In this document: positions 58,162 through 64,000 of the stretch, one piece after another
Position numbering within the stretch: position 1 is the stretch's first letter
Layout of the letters: every line of letters begins with the position of its first letter
Assembly: GCA_014529385.2 (NCBI GenBank)
Contig: CM043947.1
Coordinates: 117,600,087-117,664,086, forward strand
From: Adiantum capillus-veneris
Taxonomy: Eukaryota; Streptophyta; Polypodiopsida; Polypodiales; Pteridaceae
Reading direction: 5' to 3'
DNA: 64,000 nt
Translations under genes and position numbers: made by a program
Notes under the pieces: model-generated
What the model was told of the DNA's origin: nothing
Seen by the model: the letters and a program-made list of their open reading frames with translations, nothing else
The model's database searches: none

Positions 58162-59148
58162 GTTGCATAGGAGGATTCTGACTCTGACGTGGAGTTCAGC
58201 ATGGACCATTTTTCTCTTGAGAGAGACTGTAATTGGCCAGACGGGCCATTTTTCTATAAAGAGAGAGACTGTGATTGGCTAAATGCATTTCCTAAGGATC
58301 CTCTTAAACTAGAAACCTCAGCTTATTGACAATTCTGCACCTTGACAGGCTTACTTCTACGCAATCTCCTTATATATCGCAAAATCTCGTCTCTCTACCT
58401 AGAAGTGCATTGGACAGTTAATTACCCTCTGTCCAGCAGCAGCTTCTATAAAAATCGAGGTCACGTTGACAAAACTTTTCTTGTCTCTTTGCATTACAAG
58501 TTAATCAAAACAAGAACAAGTTCAGACTTACCCAAGCTAGTGTTGCTTCTGCCACTGTGCCAATAGTCCAAAATACAGATATCAAAACCATCCAAAGACC
58601 TCGATTGGAAGTTGGAATAAACTCCAAAAACCAGGATGTAATCACAGCACCACCCGCCAAGCCAACACCCACAATTCCACGAAGGAACAGCAAGACATAG
58701 TAGTTTGGTGAGAATGCACTCAACAGTCCAGCAGCAAATGTGACAACAGCAGTAAAGAGAAATCCAGACCTACAAAACACTGCACAAACTATAATTAGCT
58801 TGCCAAAATTCCTGAAAGTTACTAAAATGAAAAATTCAAGTCACAGAAGTACAACGGTACAAGTAGACACCTTCTGCCTTTCAAGTCAGAAAGGGCCCCC
58901 CAGAAGTAGGCACCAAACATCATTCCTATAAAGACCACACTTGTGATCATGCCCTCTTCGCTGGGAGTCAAGTTCCAAGATTTTTGAACAGCTGGTCCAA
59001 CAAAGGATAGAAGCATCATCTCCATTGCATCTGCTACCCAAGCCATACCAGCATAAACCAGAACCAAGGCCTGAAATTTTCCAAATCCCATGGACTCAAC
59101 AGCATCCTCTACAGAAAATTTGCCGTCTTTAAAGCCATCCTCCTGCAT
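32745..59148 (-). CDS. OCT7: OCT7/NiaP-like organic cation or nicotinate transporter, five coding exons over 26.4 kb
   Basis: Spliced model (minus strand): 59148-58871, 58769-58532, 45119-44648, 33262-33060, 32978-32745. Every border is GT-AG and the phases agree, giving 1425 bases (474 residues plus stop). The product is a 12-helix major facilitator protein. Motifs in order: [98 protein letters not shown]. From memory this matches Arabidopsis At3g13050, called OCT7 and also described as the nicotinate transporter NiaP, about 500 residues. Substrate and membrane location are inferred from the family. The central loop in exon 3 is shorter than in Arabidopsis. No stop or frameshift was found, so the gene looks functional. 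Confidence 0.92.
33060..33262 (-). CDS. OCT7: OCT7-like exon 4
   Basis: Acceptor GATTTCAG|AGCTCC and donor CCAGAG|GTATGC. Completes a Glu codon split across intron 3, then [17 protein letters not shown] to VYIYAPE. Intron 3 is 11,385 bases. Confidence 0.93.
33640..33945 (+). repeat. LTR X fragment (a), 3' part, with primer binding site
   Basis: Shares the TACCGAAAGGGG...CTCTCTTGGGGTGGAACTCC block with the copies at 46354 and the GGGCTCATTC block with that at 55528. It ends TTACA at 33945, followed by a primer-site-like TGGTGTCAAAGCTA (33947-33960), so this was a 5' LTR. The 5' part is missing or unrecognisable. Confidence 0.7.
33946..34890 (+). pseudogene. Gypsy remains behind LTR X(a), including an RT N-terminal fragment
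   Basis: From the primer site the sequence runs through unrecognised DNA to a broken RT start at about 34600-34870: [11 protein letters not shown] and FCVDF match the gypsy VLFVKKKDG and CVDYRALN motifs, followed after a frame change by [15 protein letters not shown], matching motif A with the Asp. Truncated there by LINE B sequence. Confidence 0.65.
35066..36680 (-). pseudogene. LINE B2 ORF2 fragment (endonuclease and RT start)
   Basis: Endonuclease: [18 protein letters not shown] at 36225 downward (GDxN motif). RT N-terminal part: frame 35353-35066 with [16 protein letters not shown] and IVPIFKAGD. No YxDD box remains. Confidence 0.8.
36702..37497 (-). pseudogene. LINE B2 ORF1 (coiled coil and RRM-like domain)
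   Basis: Three overlapping frames (37497-37129, 37132-36863, 36896-36702). Coiled coil with KINTLK and [12 protein letters not shown], then [19 protein letters not shown] (RRM-like) and [16 protein letters not shown] with [17 protein letters not shown] (C-terminal domain). Two frameshifts. Confidence 0.82.
38203..39392 (-). pseudogene. LINE B1 ORF2 C-terminal part with CCHC finger
   Basis: Blocks: [12 protein letters not shown] (39392 downward), a middle region in two frames (39108-38776), and C-x2-C-x8-H-x4-C (CPLC to CHC, about 38710-38650) followed by [14 protein letters not shown]. Ends about 38203. The finger is complete. Confidence 0.82.
39459..40644 (-). pseudogene. LINE B1 ORF2 reverse transcriptase
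   Basis: Frame 40644-39835 carries [26 protein letters not shown] (motif A Asp) and GVKQGCPLS. Frame 39851-39459 carries [11 protein letters not shown] (catalytic YVDD) and [10 protein letters not shown] frameshift lies at about 39845. A poly(G) run at 40519-40536 (plus strand) also disturbs the N-terminal part. Confidence 0.92.
41068..41891 (-). pseudogene. LINE B1 ORF2 endonuclease
   Basis: The main frame 41673-41068 has [18 protein letters not shown] (GDxN motif), TMDYVMA and [12 protein letters not shown] with the C-terminal Asp-His pair intact. The N-terminal part is in another frame (41891-41637). Confidence 0.88.
41896..42831 (-). pseudogene. LINE B1 ORF1
   Basis: Frames 42831-42550 (coiled coil, [16 protein letters not shown]) and 42477-41896 ([19 protein letters not shown], then [16 protein letters not shown] and [17 protein letters not shown]). 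One break at about 42550, where a stop and frame change occur. ORF1 would coat LINE RNA. Confidence 0.85.
43094..43121. repeat. Poly(G) tract at the 5' end of LINE B1 (poly(C) in LINE sense)
   Basis: 19 G, one A, 8 G. Matching tracts lie at the 5' ends of LINE B2 (37947-37972) and B3 (57404-57427). Confidence 0.95.
43221..43280 (-). mobile_element. LINE B5, severely 5'-truncated copy (3' end only)
   Basis: About 60 bases matching the 3' end of LINE B1 (the TTAACGTCTTCAAAAGGCC block and GAAATGAAATGAAATG tail), followed by (GA)n at 43279-43327. It abuts the 5' end of LINE B1. Confidence 0.8.
43328..44647 (-). other. Intron 3 of the transporter, unique-looking part
   Basis: No transposon or gene recognised between the (GA)n tract and exon 3. 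Confidence 0.6.
44648..45119 (-). CDS. OCT7: OCT7-like exon 3
   Basis: Acceptor GTAATGCAG|ACTATA and donor TTTGCAG|GTAATA. Encodes [19 protein letters not shown], the central cytoplasmic loop and the next helices to VTSFA. Intron 2, before it, is 13,412 bases and full of transposons. Confidence 0.93.
45120..46353 (-). other. Intron 2 of the transporter, unique-looking part
   Basis: No transposon or gene recognised between exon 3 and LTR X(b). The last five bases, GACGA, are the left target duplication of LTR X(b). Confidence 0.6.
46705..46757 (+). promoter_or_regulatory. Paired GACGTGGC (G-box/ABRE-like) motifs in LTR X
   Basis: GACGTGGC at 46705-46712 and 46750-46757. Another LTR X copy has the same word at 55722 and 55757. 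Such ACGT-core words are known plant bZIP binding sites; function here is inferred. Confidence 0.4.
47030..48268 (+). repeat. Element Y left LTR
   Basis: 1239 bases. TATA-like TATATAA at 47364-47370. Many TTTCAGC and GCGTTTTTGCAGATC-like words repeat within it, so it is internally repetitive. Confidence 0.93.
48269..48286 (+). promoter_or_regulatory. Primer binding site of element Y
   Basis: TTGATATCAGAGC directly after the LTR end, close to the plant initiator-Met tRNA site TGGTATCAGAGC. Confidence 0.8.
48737..50126 (+). CDS. Unrecognised ORF of element Y (possible Gag-like protein, frameshifted)
   Basis: Two overlapping frames: 48737-49123 (128 residues) and 49026-50126 (366 residues), offset by one base. 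The second frame is open upstream of its Met to about 48990 with similar charged sequence, so one longer protein with a single indel near 48970 is likely. The first part has a Glu/Arg-rich helix. The second has a His/Asp-rich region (about residues 30-85), a duplicated EEPILA(F/L)E-x2-RSKEP unit (about 99 and 120), then a Cys/His/Trp-containing C-terminal half (about 140-330). No zinc knuckle or pol motif. Similar position to Gag, but the family is unknown to me. Confidence 0.55.
50175..50209 (+). promoter_or_regulatory. Duplicated polypurine tract of element Y
   Basis: GAGAAGGAGGGGATGTCAC and AAAAGGAGGGGATGTCAC lie in tandem, 25 bases apart; the second touches the right LTR at 50210. The first also carries a copy of the LTR's first bases. 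Confidence 0.8.
50210..51419 (+). repeat. Element Y right LTR
   Basis: 1210 bases, colinear with the left LTR apart from small indels and substitutions. Confidence 0.93.
51504..51936. mobile_element. 433-base GGAACG-rich insertion in LTR X
   Basis: Interrupts LTR X between its GTTGGCAC and ATGGTGCCC parts, as judged against 33920. The left third is rich in GGAACG and the right third in CGTTCC, so the ends are imperfect inverted repeats. GTAAC flanks both sides (51499-51503 and 51937-51941). Possibly a MITE or hAT-like deletion derivative with subterminal repeats; the class is not settled. Confidence 0.5.
51967..52416 (-). other. Intron 2 sequence between LTR X(b) and LINE B4
   Basis: Starts with the right target duplication GACGA. 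No gene or repeat recognised. Confidence 0.5.
52417..52831 (-). mobile_element. LINE B4, 5'-truncated copy
   Basis: About 415 bases colinear with the 3' end of LINE B1 (TTAACGTCTTC block, ATCGGTC...CTCCATGG block). Abuts the (GA)n tract at the 3' end of LINE B3. Confidence 0.82.
52832..52871 (+). repeat. (GA)n microsatellite at the LINE B3/B4 junction
   Basis: About 20 GA units between the tail of B3 and the truncated end of B4. Confidence 0.95.
53317..53923 (-). pseudogene. LINE B3 ORF2 C-terminal part
   Basis: Frames 53923-53687 and 53520-53317. The CCHC finger is [17 protein letters not shown]: two Cys and the His remain but the last Cys is lost through a small deletion compared with B1. 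Confidence 0.75.
54059..55527 (-). pseudogene. LINE B3 ORF2 reverse transcriptase
   Basis: The frame ending at 54793 has [15 protein letters not shown] and [12 protein letters not shown] (motif A). Frame 54592-54059 has [11 protein letters not shown] and LGKTKVMVF. The stretch between (54793-54593) is damaged. The first 15 residues of the longest frame upstream of 55527 are LTR X read by chance. Confidence 0.9.
55528..55934 (+). repeat. LTR X fragment (c) inside LINE B3
   Basis: Begins TGTAACAAACTGCTGATG like the start of LTR X(b), has GGCCGAGGGGCCTAAACCC and GACGTGGC at 55722 and 55757, and stops within the GAAGGTGCAGAG block, where LINE endonuclease resumes. Confidence 0.75.
56021..57331 (-). 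pseudogene. LINE B3 ORF1 and start of endonuclease
   Basis: Frames 57331-56819 (coiled coil, [17 protein letters not shown]), 56645-56349 ([22 protein letters not shown]-like) and 56437-56021. The last runs from [16 protein letters not shown] of ORF1 straight into RVDTWNCNG and YSETHQ of the endonuclease without a stop, so ORF1 and ORF2 are fused in frame at this junction. Confidence 0.82.
57428..58531 (-). other. Intron 2 of the transporter near exon 2, with a poly(G)-(GA)n insertion
   Basis: No gene. 57540-57670 has a duplicated TCAGC(C)C(T/C)GTCCTGCGCCCT...TGATCAGCTCTG unit. 58095-58158 is poly(G) then (GA)n between direct repeats of about 38 bases. 58204-58280 is a tandem pair of about 43-base units with CCATTTTTCT and GAGAGAGACTGT. 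Confidence 0.6.
58095..58158 (+). repeat. Poly(G) and (GA)n tract flanked by 38-base direct repeats
   Basis: About 30 G, AAA, then about 15 GA. Flanks: ATAGGAGGATTCTGACTCTG...TTCAGCATGG at about 58060-58097 and 58167-58204. Confidence 0.9.
58532..58769 (-). CDS. OCT7: OCT7-like exon 2
   Basis: Acceptor TTTTGTAG|GTCTGG and donor AGCTTGG|GTAAGT. Completes the Arg codon and encodes [11 protein letters not shown] to EATLAW, helices about 3 to 5. Intron 1 is 101 bases. Confidence 0.93.
58871..59148 (-). CDS. OCT7: OCT7-like exon 1 (first recognised coding exon)
   Basis: Encodes the N-terminus and first two helices up to SDLKGR plus two bases of the next Arg codon; donor AGAAG|GTGTCT. The ATG at 59146-59148 gives a 23-residue lead to VGFGKF-like sequence, about the family length. 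However, ATGCAG|GAG could also be an acceptor site, so a small upstream first exon is possible. Confidence 0.88.
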
Positions 59149-59936
59149 AAACCCACAAATCCTTTAGTACAAAATAGTCTCGAGTCTGCTACCCAGTGAA
59201 GTTAATACCAGAAAATCTGTTCTTTCTACCCAGTCCCTGTAGTGGTTGATTGACGACTTTTCTCCCACAATATTGGAGCAAACCTTATCCAGATTTTTAT
59301 CATGTCAAATATACCTTCATAAGGTTAAAAAAGTCTGAACTTACGAATTATATGAGAAACTAAAACACTTACAAAAATACAAAAGCAAGGGACACCAAAA
59401 TATAGAATAAGAATCACTTTCTTTGTTACTAAAAAAATTTGATAAAAGCAAACCATTATTCACTTGGAAATGCTTTTAGCAAAGGCATAGGAAAAATGAG
59501 TTAAAAAAGCAAAACAAACCATTTTTCAGTTGAAAATTCTTTTAGCGAAGGCATAGGCAAAATGAGTTAAAAAAGCTTACTTGACTGAAACTCTGAAAGA
59601 AATACAACACTTTCAAAGACGAGGATACGACATCACAAAACTTAATCCTAGAATTCAGACTCCACACGACAATTTCTAAAAGAAGAAATTCTTAGATCTT
59701 ATGTAAGCTAAAGACTAAAATGAAAAACTACAGCATACCTACTTAGAAGAGGTAAAACATAACCAATCCAGTACAAAATTGAAAACTTGACAATATGCAA
59801 CCTTAAAGTTGCTACTCGTCCAAACAGAAAGAGTAAGAGTGTGACCTTTATCATGCATAGCCTAGACAACAGCTATGACATCCCTACTCACGTCATTAGT
59901 GCCCAAGAGTAGGGGTGGTAAGATTAAGTGCACAAA
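59149..59936 (-). promoter_or_regulatory. Upstream flank of the transporter (probable promoter and 5' leader)
   Basis: Immediately 5' of the first coding exon on the minus strand. AT-rich; no TATA box can be assigned with confidence. Contains a direct repeat (AAAATGAGTTAAAAAAGC) near 59493 and 59560. A leader intron or small first exon may lie here. Confidence 0.4.
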
Positions 59937-61152
59937 TGTAAGGTGCAACGGAATGAATGTTTGAACTTTGCTCAAGATGAGTGCTCCGAACTGTGCTCAA
60001 GGTTCCCTTTACTTATGGAAGGGAGAGCCTTCCGTTCTTAATGAGAGAGTGCAATGGACACAAACAAAGTGAATGGACACAGTGAATGGAAGTGCATGAG
60101 ACTGAGAGATAGAGAAGAGAATACGACACCAGAGACGTAAAACCCTCCTCCGAAGGCCCCACTCTCTATGGCGAGACTGTCTACTTATGATTGCACAAAT
60201 CTCTACAATGCTTGGACTTGACGACGATGAGGACGACGACGAGACGGGCTGAAATATGAGAATGCTAAGGGCTGAAATTTGCAAATCTTTATCTACTGAA
60301 TTCCGAATCCGTGTCGGTGACGATGTCGATGGCAACGATGCGACGACGACACGCTAAAAACGCAGATGCTGAGATCTGCGTTTTCCGGGCTGAAACTGCG
60401 AACTTCGATGGATCCCACAGTGCGGCGAGGAACTGTTGCGGGAAGGTGCGATCTACGAGGTTCGGGACTTGTTCTGCGAGTGCTAAGGGCTGAAAACTGA
60501 AAATGCTGGTGTTTCTTGAAGTTTCGTGTTCCGTCGTGGAGAATCTGCAAAACACTGGGATATGATGCAGATGCAAAAACGCTAGGGCTAAAAATCTGTT
60601 GCTGTCGCTGGTTGTTCTGCAAATGCAAAACGCTGGGCTGATCGGCTGTGTCGTGATGACGCCGGGGCTGATCTGCTGTGCACAAAACGCCAAGGCTGAT
60701 CTAATGCAAAAACGCTAGGTCCTCAAATGGCTGAAAACCTTAGGGCTACTGCGGGTGTTGGTCTTGCTGAGAAGTTGCCTGTTGAGCAAGGTGCTCCTGC
60801 TGCCTCTTCTACCAAAAAGTGCTAGCGCTAGGTTTTTATTTATACAAACTTAGCAAAATTGCCCTACCTACAAAAGTCACTTAAAAATAATAAGTGAAAA
60901 ATGTTTAAAAATAGGGAAAATAGGCCTATGCACTATAAAAATGCTACTGATGGGATCTGACTGGAATCTGATGTCATGCTGTGTGCAACCAGAGGATATG
61001 CATCTAATCTAAGTGTCTGGACATGCACGGTCTGCGAACAGACTCACAAAAGTACCAAATCACTTCCTATTCTAGACTGACTTGACTGAAATGAACCCTA
61101 GTCATGCTGTAGCTTGTCCACGGACACATAGGGTTAGATGTGTCACGTGACA
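59937..61152 (-). mobile_element. Solo LTR Y upstream of the transporter, same orientation
   Basis: 1216 bases, the reverse complement of the element Y LTR (minus-strand start TGTCACGTGACACATC at 61152, end at 59937). The target duplication ACAAA is at 59932-59936 and 61153-61157. Its TATA-like TATAAATA (minus strand, about 60840) points toward the gene. Confidence 0.92.
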
Positions 61153-61157
61153 ACAAA

Positions 61158-61565
61158 ACTCCTTAGGATAAATTCCTCCACTTTATCCTCCACCTAGAGA
61201 ATTTGAATTCAAGTACGAAAAGAAGGAAAGTCAAGAACAGATCATCTACAAAGCTTCTTACATAATACATTGCACAACTTGTGCCGTGAGAGTTAGCAAG
61301 GACAACACGCTCCATCAAATCAAACTTACCTCCTTAACTTGACAAACTATGTGGCTAGATCTTGTACAAAATGAAGATCTTTTCCTTGGTGCACAAGATA
61401 GGCAGAACCTTCTTGCCACCCTAAAGTATCTTACATGGTGCCTTCCTAATCGGTGCATGTATTGTGTTGTTGTATGAAACTTAATGCTCCCATTAAGACT
61501 TATGATTAGAGATATAAAACCTCAGTTTTATAGATTAAGCTGGTAATAACTGATTGCCCATCGGT
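61158..61565. other. Intergenic DNA
   Basis: Nothing recognised apart from short flanking repeats. Confidence 0.4.
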
Positions 61566-61800
61566 TCATGAATGAAATGACGACCATGACTTGACTGCTG
61601 TACCCAAATTTTGACACAACAAACTGGTCAACCGAGGGTCTCTATCTGACCGAATAAACATAGACATCCCATGAATTTGAAAGATCCATTCAAAAAACAG
61701 CTTCATCGTCTTCTTCACTAGTACAAAGTGAGCTTGCTTACTGAACCTATTCACAAAAGTCTAGATACCATCATCCCCACCTTGAGTCCTTGGAAGGTCG
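61566..61800 (-). pseudogene. Gypsy integrase core fragment
   Basis: On the minus strand, DLPRTQGGDDGI, a TAG stop where Trp is usual, then TFVNRFSKQAHFVLVKKT and SDRDPRLTS: the gypsy integrase core around the second catalytic Asp. One stop, no flanking domains recognised. Confidence 0.75.
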
Positions 61801-62500
61801 AACATAAAAGTCTGTAGCGTTACTCTTGCACGGTCTATCTGGAACGGGTAAAAGCTGCAGTCTTGTCGATTTGTGCCTGTGGGATAGCCCTAAGGGAAAC
61901 GGCCAAAAGAGACTCGATGAATAAAACTTACAAAACATAAAACACTTGCGAATCTTTTGAAAAGTTTCTTAGCTCTTGTATATACTTGGAGGAAGTTCAC
62001 TACAAAATCTCCTTCACACTTTTAGATGTATTATTTTTTTGGAAACTCATACAATAATATGTCTACTGTTATCGGCTGAAAGCTCCGAAAACATTCAAGA
62101 AACTATTCACTTATGCATGGTTGATCAAGGAGTACAAACAGGACGTCATCCCTTGGCTACCTATTGTCAACGGTATACGTGAGGATGTAATTGCTAAATA
62201 AGTTACAATGATCATGATTTGTATCTAAAATCTCGATGGAAATGTGATGAGAATGTTCAATGATTGTCGTCTTTGTGCAAGTGCTAGATGTGTGTAGCTT
62301 GGTGCATAGGTACATGGAGTCACTGTCTACTGAGCTAATTTTTTGTTCTTTGTTCGTTTTGCAGGCATAATCGCAGACAATTACTCTTCTTTCAAGAGTG
62401 GGGTATGTCACAAGTTGTTGACGTGGGATAGCCGTAAGGGAAAGGGACTAAAGCGACCCAATGGATACAACTTGCAAAACATAAAACACTTGCAAATGTG
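61801..62500. other. Remains of LTR-type sequence with a 75-base direct repeat
   Basis: GTGGGATAGCC...AAAACATAAAACACTTGC occurs near 61879-61951 and again near 62425-62497. CAAGAGTGGGG followed by TATGTCACAAG (about 62393-62412) looks like a polypurine tract and LTR start. Confidence 0.45.
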
Positions 62501-63263
62501 CTGACGTGGCTCAGGCCCGAAAATCACACTAACTTGACATGTGGCAACCAGCTCACAAAGCACGCTGACATGTGTGCGGAAACCCTAATTTTTGCGCAAC
62601 ATATTTGGAACGCCAACTTTTGGGGAGAACTACTTTTAGAAGTGATAGCTTTTGGAGGCACTACAGTTTGCTTTGAGGCTCCCATGTAAGTGTAAGTGTG
62701 CCCAGGAGGCGATGGCTAAATCAATTCAACTCCACCTTCAATGATATCGACTTGTCGTCGGACCAGACGACATGACCGTTATCCTCCTTGGTGGGGAGGC
62801 TAGATACCCCCTCATGGGTACGTCGTGATCGGCACTCAAGAAATGGAACTGTAGGGCACTTCCTGTAGCAAAATTCCTCACTGACGTGGCTCAAGCCCGA
62901 AAATCACAATGACTTGACATGTGGCAACCAGCCCACAAAGCGCGCTGACATGTGTGCGGAAACCCTAATTTTTTGTGCAACATATTTGGAACGCCAACTT
63001 TTGGGGAGAACAACTTTTAGGAGTGAGAGCTTTTGGAGGCACTACAGATTGCTTTTAAGGCCTCCCATGTAAGTGTAAGTGTGCCCAGGAGGCAATGGCT
63101 AAATCAATTCAACTCCATCTTCAATGATATCGACCCGCCGTCGAACCAGACGAGATCACCGTTATCCTCCTTGGTGGAGAGGCTGGATACCCTCATGGAT
63201 TACGCTATGATCGGCACTCAAGAAATGGACTTGTAGGGCACGTCCATGTAGCGAAGTTCCTCG
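62501..63263 (+). repeat. Tandem duplication, unit about 380 bases
   Basis: CTGACGTGGCTCA starts copies at 62501 and 62881. Both run through AACCCTAATTTTT, ACATATTTGGAACGCC and CAATTCAACTCCA to AAATTCCTCA/AAGTTCCTCG. A third start (GTGACGTTGTGCCCAAGC) follows at about 63264. Each copy could encode a WLNQFNS(I/T)FNDID peptide (63033-63236 in copy 2), perhaps a Gag remnant. Confidence 0.85.
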
Positions 63264-63921
63264 GTGACGTTGTGCCCAAGCACCTGAGTGCTCTGCATAG
63301 GCGGATGGACGGATAATGCCGTCCTTCCTAAGCTTGAAACTTATACTCCGATCCTCTCGAGGGAAATGACGTTATTCTTCCAAAGCGACAATAGATGAGC
63401 ACTTAGAGACATTCAAGTACCTTGCCCCCGCGGTTGGGTAAGCCTCGCCAAAACGGGATTGGGAGGTGGAAGGGAGGCACCACCAATCCCAACAGACACC
63501 ACTTGTGAGCCGATGCCCTTCCAAGCAGGTATGGCATTTCCTTTGGGAAAATCGTTGGGTTTCAAGGGCAGTTTAGAGTGGGGAGCGATAAGCTACCTTG
63601 CAGAGGAAACTCCAAAGGGAAGGCCGAAGCAAGTCCTGCACTACATGGGCCTCTGATATGAGGTACTTAGTCGTTGGCATGCCCATAACTTTCGGCGATG
63701 TGGGTCTCTCAAGGGCTCTGCTCTAAGAGAGAGTAGATAAGCATGACAAAGCGTTTGCCCTGGGAGTATGGATGCAATTGAAGTCTTTGTCGTCTCTTTC
63801 CCTTTCGTATTTATATTGTATAAATCTTTCTCTGCTTTGTTTTGGGGAGACGACAAAGGGTACCCATCCTCGACTTCTAAAACAAACAAAGAGAGCTTGT
63901 GCAGAGAAAAGGACCCTCGGG
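63264..63921. other. Unassigned sequence
   Basis: Moderately GC-rich, frames open in places, no motif recognised. Confidence 0.3.
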
Positions 63922-64000
63922 TGTAAGGTGCAGCGGAATGAATGTTGTATTTTCTCAAGATTAGTGATCTTTATTGCTCAAGGTTCCTTTTAGTTCATAG
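63922..64000 (-). repeat. Edge of another LTR Y, cut by the window end
   Basis: TGTAAGGTGCAGCGGAATG matches the start of the solo LTR at 59937 on the plus strand, so this is the 3' end of a minus-strand LTR Y. Confidence 0.8.

Overview
The window looks like nuclear DNA of a land plant with a large, repeat-rich genome. The evidence is plant-type Ty3/gypsy and L1-type LINE remains, a plant-only DUF1221 pseudokinase gene, a NiaP/OCT7-type plant transporter with GT-AG introns, and abundant (GA)n, (GT)n and poly(G)/poly(C) tracts. The very long TE-filled introns suggest a fern or another large-genome non-seed plant, but the taxon is inferred. No tRNA, rRNA or CRISPR array was found. Nothing bacterial was seen.

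Layout. 1-7309: plus-strand Ty3/gypsy polyprotein, cut by the window start. It stays in one reading frame for about 7.3 kb but is broken by ten in-frame stops. Its order is zinc knuckles, retropepsin, RT, RNase H, integrase, then a second retropepsin-like domain. 7296-9900: two identical 11-nt polypurine tracts, two LTR-like segments and a 141-residue orphan ORF. 10.06-12.84 kb: minus-strand LINE (family A) that has lost its RT core. 15.5-18.2 kb: intact tandem pseudokinase gene of the plant MLKL-like DUF1221 type. 19.2-20.2 kb: fold-back element with strong palindromes. 20.2-32.6 kb: mostly decayed, AT-rich, microsatellite-rich intergenic DNA.

32.7-59.15 kb: one minus-strand host gene, an OCT7/NiaP-like major facilitator transporter. 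Its five coding exons (474 codons plus stop) splice in phase with GT-AG borders. Introns 2 and 3 are about 13.4 and 11.4 kb and hold most of the transposons in this part. Intron 3 has LINE family B copies arranged head to tail, an LTR fragment (family X) and a gypsy RT fragment. Intron 2 has a solo LTR X (TSD GACGA) with two nested insertions: a 4.4-kb non-autonomous LTR element Y (TSD GCATC) carrying an unrecognised ORF, and a 433-bp GGAACG-rich insertion. It also has two more LINE B copies and another LTR X fragment.

59.1-64.0 kb: the upstream flank of the transporter, with a solo LTR Y in the same orientation as the gene (TSD ACAAA), a gypsy integrase fragment, a 380-bp tandem duplication and the edge of another LTR Y.

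The two host genes are unrelated in function. The most unusual items are the post-integrase retropepsin domain, the head-to-tail LINE arrangement with poly(C) near the 5' ends, the non-autonomous element Y with its orphan ORF, and the 26-kb transporter gene. Domain names come from motif reading and memory of the families. No database search was run.
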